NCBI RefSeq assembly: GCF_003288815.1
Contig: NZ_NHYM01000005.1
Coordinates: 62,001-126,000 of the forward strand
DNA: 64,000 nt
Source: Helicobacter sp. 16-1353
Lineage (GTDB): Bacteria; Campylobacterota; Campylobacteria; Campylobacterales; Helicobacteraceae
Reading direction: 5' to 3'
The notes beneath the pieces were generated by a model. That model did not search any database and had not been told where the DNA came from. It was given only the letters and a program-made list of their open reading frames with translations. Shown in pieces: positions 36,888 through 45,783 of the stretch; position 1 is the first letter of the stretch, and every line of letters begins with the position of its first letter. A program made the translations under genes and the position numbers.

Positions 36888-37693
36888 TATTTTAATTCTT
36901 TGATTTGAACGATGTTAATGTCAATTTTTATATTAATATCTTGATTCTTATATATAAATGCACTTTTATCTATTATCGCTTTAATTTTATCGGCATAGAT
37001 TTTGGCTTTTGCTAGATTATATTCCATTGGGGCGATAATAATAGAAGTCTCATTATAGATTCCAATAATCTCGCCATCTAATGCATTATCGAGTAGGATA
37101 TTATAAAAAGCATCGAAAAGTTTATTTAATGCATCGCTACCAAATCTTAATCTTATTTCATCAAAACAACAAATATCACAAACTAAAACAAAATCATCTT
37201 TATGTCGCTTTTCTAGGGCTAATTGCAATTCCATTTTACTTAAAAGTGATGTTGGTTTAAACTTGGTAGATATTTTGTTGCTATCTAGCTTATTTTTATC
37301 TAAATTTTCTAATATCTTTGATAATTTTGTATCAATAAGTGCAAGGGGAGAATGTATATCAATATCTATAATATTATTATTATGTAAGATTTTTAAAGCT
37401 TTATCTAGTGTTTTTATAGTATTAGTGGATTTGGTATTATTATTACAGATATTTGATAAAACATTTATAAAATCATCTTTGGTTTTTATGGGATAATTAT
37501 TTATCTCTTTTTTTATAGAAGCATCAAATTTATTTATCCACAGATGAAACCAATTACATTCATCAATATCAATATTTAATAATCTCGCTTGGGTGCAAAA
37601 TACTTTTGTGTAAGATTCTGGGGTAAGCTCTAGATGATTAGTTTTTATATATATAAATGTATTTTTAACAATCTGTTTTATTTTATCGTCCAA
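36887..37693 (-). CDS. Protein with degenerate GGDEF-like domain
   Basis: 268 residues. N-terminal helical part with no recognised domain (about 1-150), then FVLVCDICCFDEIRLRFGSDALNKLFDAFYN, which lines up with the Asp-x-FKxINDxxGHxxGD region of diguanylate cyclases. At the expected GG(D/E)EF site stands GIYNETSIIIAP, so cyclase activity is not expected; it may be a c-di-GMP-independent regulator. TTG start. Not part of the H. pylori order between folC and lptE as I recall it. Very AT-rich. Confidence 0.6.
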   Translation of the reverse strand: MDDKIKQIVKNTFIYIKTNHLELTPESYTKVFCTQARLLNIDIDECNWFHLWINKFDASIKKEINNYPIKTKDDFINVLSNICNNNTKSTNTIKTLDKALKILHNNNIIDIDIHSPLALIDTKLSKILENLDKNKLDSNKISTKFKPTSLLSKMELQLALEKRHKDDFVLVCDICCFDEIRLRFGSDALNKLFDAFYNILLDNALDGEIIGIYNETSIIIAPMEYNLAKAKIYADKIKAIIDKSAFIYKNQDINIKIDINIVQIKELK

Positions 37694-37696
37694 AAG

Positions 37697-38422
37697 CTAT
37701 CTCCAATTATAAGCAACTTGAGCGATGAATTTATCAATAGCTTGGAGTGAGGCTTGATTTATCGCTGCAAATCGTTTTTCATCAGTTACAGTCGATAGTC
37801 CTTCCACAGAAAAATCATAGATTCCAATATTTGTAAAACTTTTATTATCACCATTTTTATCCGTATAATTAAATTTAATACTAACCTGCATACGATAAAA
37901 GCTAGGAAATCCGCTTTGACTATCAACGATAGAATACATATAAATATTACTAATCTCCATATGTATTATAGAATCTGCATTTTCCCTACTAGTTAGATTT
38001 GATTGAAATCTAGTAACAATAGCTTGATGTAGAGCGTCTTTTGCTATTACTGAGTTTTCTGGGTCGGAAAGCGTTGCTATGCTCTCTACATAGATATTTT
38101 CACCTAAAGACTGCTTACTATAATAAGATATAGGATAGTAGCCACAGCCGGCTAAAAATATAAGGGGAAATATAAGAAAAAAAGTAGCAAAAAATACATT
38201 GCGGATTCTACTAAAATCTGGACGATTTGAAAATCTTAAGAATCTAAGATTTAAAGATTTGCGATTTAAAAACCTAGAGAATCCAAAACCTAAGAATCTA
38301 TGATTTGAAAATCTAAAAAAAATCGCAAATTGCTTATAAATCCCACAAACCCACGAAAAAAATCTAAAAAGAATCGCCAAAAAGAATCGCCAAAAAAATA
38401 ACTTAAAATAATCTAAAAACAT
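37697..38422 (-). CDS. lptE: LPS-assembly lipoprotein LptE-like, with long N-terminal extension
   Basis: 241 residues. The lipoprotein signal VFFATFFLIFPLIFLAGC ends at Cys93, followed by GYYPISYYSKQSLGENIYVESIA and an LptE/LptE2-like alpha-beta domain. About 72 residues precede the signal, unlike any normal lipoprotein, full of Arg-Phe pairs and coded by GATTT/GATTC words. No ATG, GTG or TTG lies in frame between residue 1 and the signal, so either translation starts at the ATG touching the leuS stop, or at a non-standard codon. LptE would plug LptD (encoded at 57424-59631). Confidence 0.72.
   Translation of the reverse strand: MFLDYFKLFFWRFFLAILFRFFSWVCGIYKQFAIFFRFSNHRFLGFGFSRFLNRKSLNLRFLRFSNRPDFSRIRNVFFATFFLIFPLIFLAGCGYYPISYYSKQSLGENIYVESIATLSDPENSVIAKDALHQAIVTRFQSNLTSRENADSIIHMEISNIYMYSIVDSQSGFPSFYRMQVSIKFNYTDKNGDNKSFTNIGIYDFSVEGLSTVTDEKRFAAINQASLQAIDKFIAQVAYNWR
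38201..38323 (-). repeat. Low-complexity GATTC/GATTT-rich stretch in the lptE 5' end
   Basis: Encodes the FRFSNHRF...RFLRFSNRPDF part. The 13-mer GATTTGAAAATCT (plus strand) occurs twice, near 38230 and 38301. Confidence 0.6.
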
Positions 38423-41104
38423 CTATTTTACCACGAGATTTACTAGCTTATTTGGCACGATTATTTCTTTAATTATCGTTTTTTCCTCTAGCCATTTGGA
38501 AACTTCACTTTTCGCAAGGGCTAAAAGCTCGTCATTTGGGGTATTAACCGCCACTTCGATTTCGCCTCGCTTCTTGCCATTTATAGTAATTGCGATATTT
38601 ATACTCTCGCTTTTTAACGCCTCATTATCAATTTCAATTTTTCGCAAATTCTCCAAATTAAATAGCTTTTGGCTTAGCTCATAGCTTGTATGCGGGATTA
38701 TCGGCTCCAAAATATTCAATAAAATATAATATCCCTCAAACCAAACTTGAGCGTTTTCTTGGGCGTTCAGCGCATTAAACGCCTCCATACAAGAAGCAAT
38801 AAGCGTATTTAGCGGATAATCGCGATTTGAAAATGTCGCTTCATATTTAGATAGTGCCTCATAGACCTTTTTCCTAGCGTATTTTTCGTCCTTATTTAGA
38901 TTCTCAAATGCAAGATTTTCAAAGCTAAGATTCTCGATTTTCGCTTTGTCGGCGTTTAGAAAAATCCTATTTATAAAGCGATATGCCCCCTCTAGCGCGT
39001 CGTCATTCCACTCTAGCTCCTTTTTTGGTGGAGCGGCAAAAAGTATGAATAACCTCGCACTATCCGCCCCATAGGCTTCGATAATATCGCTTGGAGAGAC
39101 CACATTGCCTTTTGATTTACTCATCTTAAAGCCGTCTTTTAGCACCATTCCTTGCGTAAGCAATCTAGCAAATGGCTCATCAATGTTAATATGCCCTAAA
39201 TCACGCAAAACTTTAGTGAAGAATCTCGCATACAGCAAGTGTAAAACAGCATGTTCAATCCCGCCGATATACTCATCGACATTTAGCCAATATTCCAGCG
39301 ATTTTGTATCAAATGCACTCTTTTCCCACAATTCCCGCGGGGTCGTGTAGCGTAAAAAATACCAGCTAGATTCCACAAATGTATCCATAGTATCGCACTC
39401 TCTTAACGCCTCACCTCCGCACTTAGGGCATTTGGTGAATTTCCAAGTGGGGTGCTTCTCTAGTGGGCTTCCCTCGCCATCAAGGGAAATATCATCTGGT
39501 AATAAAACTGGCAAATTCGTCTCTTTCACAATGCCGCATTTCTCGCAGTGGATTAGCGGTATCGGCGTCCCCCAGTATCTCTGCCTTGAAATTCCCCAAT
39601 CTCTAAGCTTAAAATTTATAACGCTTTTGCCAATCTTATTTTTCTCAAAATATTTGATAATCGCACTTCGTCCCTCTTCACTAGAAAATCCGCTAAACTC
39701 ACCACTAGCAATAAGGATTCCGTCATCGATAAAGGCGGAATCTAGCAAATCTAGATTCGTGGAATCTGTGGAATCTATGGCGGTTTTGGCAGAATCTAAG
39801 GCAGAATTTTTAGCAGAATCCGCGTTTTTAAGATTTGTGGAATCTGTGGCATTTTTAGCGGAATCCACGGCGGAATCTAGATTCGCTAAATCCGGCGAAT
39901 CTAAAGCCGAATCCGCCGAATCTACGCCCTTAAAATCGCCCTTTTTGCAAACGACTTGCTTTATCTCCAAATTATACTTTTTGGCAAACTCGAAATCTCG
40001 CTCATCGTGAGCCGGCACGCACATCACCGCCCCACTTCCATAATCCATTAGCACGAAATTTGCCACAAAAATCTCAAGCCGTTTTTTAGTAAGCGGGTGA
40101 AGCGCGTAGATTCCCGTGCTAACGCCAATTTTCTCCTTGCTAACCCTATCTTTAAAAATCATATTTTGCATAGAAGTTACTAAATCCGCTTTGTCTTTTG
40201 AAAGCAGATTTTCTTTAAGCAAATGCTTTACAAGCTCGTGTTCTGGGGCAATCGCACAATAAGTTACGCCATAAATCGTATCTGCCCTCGTAGTAAACAC
40301 ACTTATCTCATTAATCTCGCCAATCGGTCGCTCTAACTTAAAGCTAAACTCCAGCCCAAGCGACTTGCCAATCCAATTTTTTTGCATAGTAATTACTTGC
40401 TTCGACCAATTCCCCTCCAAGTCCTCCAAACAGCTAAGCAACTCATCGGCGTATTTGGTAATCCGCAAATAATATTGATGCATTTCTTTCTGCACCACTT
40501 CCGCGTCGCAACGCCAACATTTGCCGTCCACCACTTGCTCATTTGCCAAAACCGTCTTATCATTTGGACACCAATTTAGATAGGCTTTTTTGCGGTAAAC
40601 TAGGTCGTTTTCCCACATTTGGTTAAAAAACTCCTGCTCCCACTTCGTATAAATGGGGTCGCTCGTGGCAAACTCTCTATTTTTGGAGAATGAGAATCCA
40701 AGGCTTTTTAGGGATTTTTGCATATTTGCGATATTTTCGTAAGTCCAAGTTTTGGGGTGCAAGTTATGCTTAATTGCGGCATTTTCAGCAGGCATACCAA
40801 AGGAATCCCAGCCGATGGGGTGCAAGACATTAAAGCCATTTTTACGATAATACCGCGCTATCGCATCGCCAATGGAGTAGTTTCGCACATGTCCCATATG
40901 CAGATTCCCGCTTGGGTAGGGAAGCATACTTAGGATATATTTTTTTGGGAGACTAAAATCATTTTTCGGCTCGAAGCTGGAATCTAGATTCCCAGATTCG
41001 CCGGATTTAGCAGAATCTGCACTCAAAACCGCACTAGATTCCGCACTTTCCCCGCTCCAAATTTTCTGCCACTTTTTCTCAATTTCCTTTGGATTATAGA
41101 CCAT
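38423..41104 (-). CDS. leuS: Leucyl-tRNA synthetase with two Asp/Ser-rich insertions
   Basis: Class I synthetase charging tRNA-Leu. 893 residues, against about 806 in H. pylori as I recall. [17 protein letters not shown] (HIGH) is near residue 57, the editing domain has [19 protein letters not shown] and [15 protein letters not shown], and [11 protein letters not shown] (KMSKS) is near residue 665. The extra length is one stretch at residues about 17-43, and about 65 residues after [12 protein letters not shown] in the editing domain, both dominated by Asp-Ser and Ala-Glu-Ser. ATG start. Followed directly by lptE. Confidence 0.96.
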   Translation of the reverse strand: MVYNPKEIEKKWQKIWSGESAESSAVLSADSAKSGESGNLDSSFEPKNDFSLPKKYILSMLPYPSGNLHMGHVRNYSIGDAIARYYRKNGFNVLHPIGWDSFGMPAENAAIKHNLHPKTWTYENIANMQKSLKSLGFSFSKNREFATSDPIYTKWEQEFFNQMWENDLVYRKKAYLNWCPNDKTVLANEQVVDGKCWRCDAEVVQKEMHQYYLRITKYADELLSCLEDLEGNWSKQVITMQKNWIGKSLGLEFSFKLERPIGEINEISVFTTRADTIYGVTYCAIAPEHELVKHLLKENLLSKDKADLVTSMQNMIFKDRVSKEKIGVSTGIYALHPLTKKRLEIFVANFVLMDYGSGAVMCVPAHDERDFEFAKKYNLEIKQVVCKKGDFKGVDSADSALDSPDLANLDSAVDSAKNATDSTNLKNADSAKNSALDSAKTAIDSTDSTNLDLLDSAFIDDGILIASGEFSGFSSEEGRSAIIKYFEKNKIGKSVINFKLRDWGISRQRYWGTPIPLIHCEKCGIVKETNLPVLLPDDISLDGEGSPLEKHPTWKFTKCPKCGGEALRECDTMDTFVESSWYFLRYTTPRELWEKSAFDTKSLEYWLNVDEYIGGIEHAVLHLLYARFFTKVLRDLGHINIDEPFARLLTQGMVLKDGFKMSKSKGNVVSPSDIIEAYGADSARLFILFAAPPKKELEWNDDALEGAYRFINRIFLNADKAKIENLSFENLAFENLNKDEKYARKKVYEALSKYEATFSNRDYPLNTLIASCMEAFNALNAQENAQVWFEGYYILLNILEPIIPHTSYELSQKLFNLENLRKIEIDNEALKSESINIAITINGKKRGEIEVAVNTPNDELLALAKSEVSKWLEEKTIIKEIIVPNKLVNLVVK
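39735..39930 (-). repeat. GATTC-rich insertion in the LeuRS editing domain
   Basis: About 195 bp encoding roughly 65 residues with 15 or so Asp-Ser pairs. I count 13 GATTC/GAATC words in about 210 bp. Confidence 0.85.
40976..41056 (-). repeat. GATTC-rich insertion near the LeuRS N terminus
   Basis: 81 bp encoding residues 17-43 ([18 protein letters not shown] and on), between the first helix EKKWQKIW and [15 protein letters not shown]. Confidence 0.8.
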
Positions 41105-41115
41105 ATTAAACCTTA

Positions 41116-41457
41116 TTAATAATCAGTATCTCGCATTTTTGCACTCTCAATAAATATAATAATAATAGAAAATACATTTGCTGCCAATGCACCGATAGCA
41201 AGAGCATAGGCGACATCTAAATCACCCAATATTTGAAACCACAAAAACGCAGGTATTAGATGAAAATCCGCAACAATGGAACTTGCTAATAATTCCGATG
41301 AAAGTAGTTTTTTCGTGCCTATTCGTAAAGTTGTAGAAATAAAATTAATAGCAGCTGCTAAAAACAATAAAACAATATTTGGGTCAAATAAAAAACCCAT
41401 AGTTGAAGTAAGGCTCATTAATGTAAAAAATATAAATAAAATTCTCCCCCAATCCAT
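41116..41457 (-). CDS. DUF6394-type small membrane protein
   Basis: 113 residues with three or four hydrophobic helices (about 4-20, 27-45, 60-75, 82-102). Position between leuS and secF equals that of a conserved uncharacterised gene in H. pylori (HP1548 as I recall). No function is known. ATG with GGAG upstream; 11 bp after secF. Confidence 0.65.
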   Translation of the reverse strand: MDWGRILFIFFTLMSLTSTMGFLFDPNIVLLFLAAAINFISTTLRIGTKKLLSSELLASSIVADFHLIPAFLWFQILGDLDVAYALAIGALAANVFSIIIIFIESAKMRDTDY

Positions 41458-41468
41458 ATAAATCTCCT

Positions 41469-42443
41469 TTAGATTCTGCCTTTTTCATACATTTGACGCA
41501 TTTTCTCTTTTTCTTGTTTTTTCTTTTGTTTTTTGGCTTCTTTTTCATAATATTCTTGGATATTAAATCCAAATAAAACTGCTAATTTAGGTGCTACAAA
41601 CATTGAACTATAAGTCCCCACAATAGCACCAACAAGCATAGGAAGTGTAAATCCTTTTAATATCTCACTACCAAAAATAAAAAGAATGAGTATTACAAAA
41701 AATATCGTTAAAGATGTTAAAAGTGTCCTTGATAATGTTTTTGAGACAGCATCATTGATGATAAATTCAACATCATTAAATTTTTTTAGTAGCATTTGCT
41801 CTCTAATCCTATCAAAAATAATTATTGTATCATTAATAGAATAACCAATGAGCGTTAAAAGTGCCGCTATAACATCAAGACTTAAATCAATATCAAATAC
41901 CATAATAGCAGCCCCTGAAATAACCACATCGTGTAACAAGGCAACTATACTCGCTAGAGCAAATCTCCACTCATACCTAAATGACACATATATCATCATA
42001 GCTACTAATGCTAAAACGATAGAAATGATTCCTTTTTGTGCTAATTCACTTCCAGCTTTTGGTCCTACCATATCCACTCTACGAACCTCAAAATCGCCGG
42101 TTTGCTGAAGTATTGATTTTATCTCCTCGCTAATATTAACCTTTACATCACTTTGAACAAATGGAAATTTAATAATTATCTCATTCTTAGAGCCAAACTC
42201 CGTAATATTTGCATTCTTAAAATATTCACTATTATTTAATATCTCCCTAATCTCGCTAATGGGTGCTTCTTTATTAATATATTGTATTTGAACTATACTT
42301 CCACCAGCAAAATCAATGCCAAGATTTATACCTTTTGTAAAAAATAGAATAATTATTCCAACAATCAAGATTCCAGAGACAATTAGCCCATATTTGCTAT
42401 ATTTAACAAAATCATAAATTTTATTATGTCTAAAAAAATCCAC
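41469..42443 (-). CDS. secF: Protein translocase subunit SecF
   Basis: Inner-membrane partner of SecD, using the proton gradient to assist Sec export. 324 residues. GINLGIDFAGGSIVQIQY in the first periplasmic domain and SFRYEWRFALASIVALLHDVVI in the transmembrane core are diagnostic, with GYSINDTIIIFDRIRE near residue 200. GTG start shares its G with the secD stop TAG. The C-terminal tail is highly basic (KKQKKKQEKEK). Confidence 0.96.
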   Translation of the reverse strand: MDFFRHNKIYDFVKYSKYGLIVSGILIVGIIILFFTKGINLGIDFAGGSIVQIQYINKEAPISEIREILNNSEYFKNANITEFGSKNEIIIKFPFVQSDVKVNISEEIKSILQQTGDFEVRRVDMVGPKAGSELAQKGIISIVLALVAMMIYVSFRYEWRFALASIVALLHDVVISGAAIMVFDIDLSLDVIAALLTLIGYSINDTIIIFDRIREQMLLKKFNDVEFIINDAVSKTLSRTLLTSLTIFFVILILFIFGSEILKGFTLPMLVGAIVGTYSSMFVAPKLAVLFGFNIQEYYEKEAKKQKKKQEKEKMRQMYEKGRI

Positions 42444-44029
42444 TAACTTTCTCCTCTTCTATTCCTAATTCCAAACCAAAAATTTAATCTTGTAGAATTA
42501 TTAATCTTATCGCCAAGCCATAAATAAATCCCGTGAGTTCCAATAATCGCAGTGATGATAGAAGCTATAATACCAATCCCCATAGTAATCGCAAAGCCCT
42601 TAATTGGACCTGTTCCATATACATAAAGTAAGATAGCGATGATTAATGTTGTATTATTTGCATCAAAAATTGCTCTTGTGGCATTGATATACCCAAATGA
42701 GATGGATTTAACAATATTATCGCCATTCCGCAATGCTTCTCTAATCCGCTCATTGATAATAATATTTGCATCGATTGCCATTCCCACAGTTAGGACGATT
42801 CCAGCCATTCCGGGAAGCGTTAATGTCGCTCCAAATAAACTCATAACAGCGATAATGGCAAGAATATTAACAAATAATGCAATAACAGCAATAACTCCAG
42901 CAAATCCATAATACATAATCATAAAAATAATAATCGCGAGAAACGCACCAAATAACGCAATTAACGATGATTTAATGCTATCAGCTCCTAAGCTTGGTCC
43001 AATGCTTCGTTTCTCTAGTAATTCCAATGGTGCGGATAATGCCCCACTACGAAGTGCAATGGCAATATTCTTTGCCTCTTCTGCTGTAAAAGCACCGCTA
43101 ATTTGTCCGCTTCCACCGCCTATTCTCTCTCTAATAACTGGGGCAGAATAGACTTTATTATCAAGAACTACTGCCATTCTTTTACCCACATTACTACCAG
43201 AAAAATCACCAAATATTTTTGCCCCAACACTATTTAAACTAAAAGAAATAACTGGTTGATTAGTTTGATGTTCGAATGCCACCCTTGCGTCAGTTAGCAT
43301 ACTTCCATCTAAAATTGGTATTTCTTTTAATAGAATCTTAGATTCTGGGTTATCTACAAATGGCAAAATCACATCACCAAAGCTTCTTGCTTCCTCATCG
43401 CTCATAGTTAGCACTCGCATATTTCTATCTTCATCAACTGCCATCATTTTTAATTGTGCAGGACGAATAATCAAATCTAATGCATTTTGCTCCTCTTCTG
43501 CGGTTTTAATACCCGGTAGCTGGACTAAAACATTATCCTCACCTTGTTTTGTAACGCTTGGCTCGGATAATCCAAATATATCAAGTCGACTTCTAATAGT
43601 ATCTATCGCTTGGTCTACTGAAGATGTTTTAATCAATCTAACCTCATCTGGCGTAAAACTTATATGATATTTTCCATCTGTATAATCTATATTCAAACCC
43701 TGAATCTTAGATAGAATCTCGTCCATCGCTTTTCTTTCGGATATATCTATTAACTCAAAACTAAGGCTATCATCACTTGGTTTTAAGGAATCTATCAATA
43801 TTTTTTTTGTTTGGGTTTCGTGATTAATTTGAGTGGCTATAAGAGAATATTTGCTCTTAATCGCCTCATTTGTATCAACACCAAGAAGTATATTCAATCC
43901 ACCTTGCAAATCAAGTCCCAAAGTTACCTTAGGACCACTCGTGCCAAAAACTGATGGAATGGAGAATATTAAGCCAAATAAAAATAAGAAAATAAATACT
44001 AATGTTTTAATATTAAAAAATTTTTTCAT
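42443..44029 (-). CDS. secD: Protein translocase subunit SecD
   Basis: 528 residues. First helix, then KVTLGLDLQGGLNILLGVD, the large P1 domain with TVDQAIDTIRSRLDIFGLSEPSV-like sequence (residues about 125-150), VQLPGI, and six C-terminal helices with GMAIDANIIINERIREAL near residue 435. ATG start. Order yajC-secD-secF as in most bacteria. Confidence 0.96.
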   Translation of the reverse strand: MKKFFNIKTLVFIFLFLFGLIFSIPSVFGTSGPKVTLGLDLQGGLNILLGVDTNEAIKSKYSLIATQINHETQTKKILIDSLKPSDDSLSFELIDISERKAMDEILSKIQGLNIDYTDGKYHISFTPDEVRLIKTSSVDQAIDTIRSRLDIFGLSEPSVTKQGEDNVLVQLPGIKTAEEEQNALDLIIRPAQLKMMAVDEDRNMRVLTMSDEEARSFGDVILPFVDNPESKILLKEIPILDGSMLTDARVAFEHQTNQPVISFSLNSVGAKIFGDFSGSNVGKRMAVVLDNKVYSAPVIRERIGGGSGQISGAFTAEEAKNIAIALRSGALSAPLELLEKRSIGPSLGADSIKSSLIALFGAFLAIIIFMIMYYGFAGVIAVIALFVNILAIIAVMSLFGATLTLPGMAGIVLTVGMAIDANIIINERIREALRNGDNIVKSISFGYINATRAIFDANNTTLIIAILLYVYGTGPIKGFAITMGIGIIASIITAIIGTHGIYLWLGDKINNSTRLNFWFGIRNRRGES

Positions 44030-44041
44030 CTTATTTGGTTA

Positions 44042-44320
44042 TCAATCTTTTTGTATTGGTTCTTCGTATTTATAGGCAACAAATTCTTTGGCTAATCTCG
44101 CCTGTGTATCATCATTTATTTTAATAGTAAAAAAATTATCCTCAACTTTTACAACTTCACATATAAGCCCACCATTAATCACAATTCTATCTCCTTTTTT
44201 GAGATTTTTAAGCATTTCCTTATGGGCTTTTTGCTGTTTAATCTGCGGACGAATCATAATAAAATAAAAAATCGCAAATAAAACAATCAATGGTAACAAT
44301 GAGGCAAGAATATCATTCAT
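44042..44320 (-). CDS. yajC: Preprotein translocase accessory subunit YajC
   Basis: 92 residues: one N-terminal helix (LLPLIVLFAIFYFIMIRPQIKQQKAHKEML) and a small beta domain (LKKGDRIVINGGLICEV). Associates with SecDF. ATG start with AGGAG upstream. Confidence 0.95.
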   Translation of the reverse strand: MNDILASLLPLIVLFAIFYFIMIRPQIKQQKAHKEMLKNLKKGDRIVINGGLICEVVKVEDNFFTIKINDDTQARLAKEFVAYKYEEPIQKD

Positions 44321-44367
44321 AACTAACTCCTAAATATAATGTAAAGCTATATTTTATCATTTTGTGC

Positions 44368-45705
44368 TTATTTTTTAGAATCTTTATGTTTATTTTCAAT
44401 CTTATATTCAATAATTAAAAATAAAGAGCCCAAGATTCCAGCTAAAGACGATGCAATAAGTATGGATAATTTTGCTAAATCCGTGCTTAAATGGTCGCTA
44501 AATGCAAGATTTGACACAAAAATAGACATAGTAAATCCAATCCCGCCTAGCATTCCAGCTCCAAGAATATTAATCCAAGATACAGAATCTGGCTTTTGTG
44601 CGATATTTAGCTTATGGCATAGAAATGTAAAGCTTAGGATTCCAATAGGCTTTCCTATAACAAGCCCTAAAATAATACCAAGCATAATATGGTCGATTGC
44701 AAAATTGATATTATCTCCAATGGCAACTCCAGCATTTGCAAAACCAAATAAAGGCATAATAAAAAAGCTACTCCACGGAGCTAAGGTATGCTCTAATCTA
44801 AGCAATGGATTTTGGACATTTTTAGAACCCTTAATGATGAAATTCAAAATATCTAATTGTGAGCTATTTAATAAAAGATTATTTCTTTCTTTATCTTTTG
44901 CTAGAAATAAAGGCACAAATGAACTGGAAACCTTAGAAGCAAATTCTTCACTATCTAATTTTGGCTTAACAGGGATAGTAAAAGCTAATGCGACAGCGGC
45001 TATTGTAGCGTGGATTCCGGTATTATGCACAGTTATCCACAATATTACTCCTAGTATTAAATAAGGGGCTATCGCCCTAATATCTTTTTTATTTAAAAGA
45101 ATTAAGATTCCAAGCACAATAAGCGAGGCAATAAACCAAATAATACTAAAATTACTAGTATAGAATAAACCAATTACGATGATAGCTCCCAAATCATCAG
45201 CCACAGCGAGTGTTACTAAAAATACTTTTAATGCCACAGGAACGCGTTTTCCAAGTAGCATCATAACACCTAATGCAAAGGCAATATCTGTCGCCATAGG
45301 AATCCCAAATCCATTTTGTGATGGAGTTCCCATATTTAAAGCAAAATATATTATTCCGGGTGCTATCATTCCACCTAATGCAGCTAAAACAGGAAATGCA
45401 GCTTTTTTAAATCCTACTAATTCGCCAAATAAAAATTCCCGCTTAATCTCCAAACCAACAATAAGAAAAAATATAGACATAAATACATCATTTAGCCAAT
45501 GATGCAAACTCATACCGATAAATTTCTCACCAATGGTAATACCAAAATCCATTTCCCAAAATTCAAAATAATAATGCGAAATCGGGGAATTTGCGATAAT
45601 CATAGCAAGAAGTGCGCATATGAAAAGCAGAATCCCACCAGCAGCTTCATTGTGAAAAAAAGATGAAAAAATACTTGTAATTTTATGAAAACTTTTAATA
45701 AACAT
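44368..45705 (-). CDS. nhaA: Na+/H+ antiporter NhaA
   Basis: Electrogenic sodium/proton exchanger, 445 residues, twelve helices. LEIKREFLFGELVGFKKAAFPV, MATDIAFALGVMMLLG and the ion-binding Asp pair in LAVADDLGAIIVI near residue 180 are present; GIGFTMSIFVSNLAF is near the end. The loop at about 250-300 is longer than in E. coli, as is usual for Helicobacter NhaA. ATG start. Downstream of addA, 78 bp away. Confidence 0.96.
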   Translation of the reverse strand: MFIKSFHKITSIFSSFFHNEAAGGILLFICALLAMIIANSPISHYYFEFWEMDFGITIGEKFIGMSLHHWLNDVFMSIFFLIVGLEIKREFLFGELVGFKKAAFPVLAALGGMIAPGIIYFALNMGTPSQNGFGIPMATDIAFALGVMMLLGKRVPVALKVFLVTLAVADDLGAIIVIGLFYTSNFSIIWFIASLIVLGILILLNKKDIRAIAPYLILGVILWITVHNTGIHATIAAVALAFTIPVKPKLDSEEFASKVSSSFVPLFLAKDKERNNLLLNSSQLDILNFIIKGSKNVQNPLLRLEHTLAPWSSFFIMPLFGFANAGVAIGDNINFAIDHIMLGIILGLVIGKPIGILSFTFLCHKLNIAQKPDSVSWINILGAGMLGGIGFTMSIFVSNLAFSDHLSTDLAKLSILIASSLAGILGSLFLIIEYKIENKHKDSKK

Positions 45706-45783
45706 TTATAACCTTGAGTAAGATTTTTTAAATAGCAAATTCTAGCATAAACAATGAAATTTTATTCATTCTATAATCCATAT

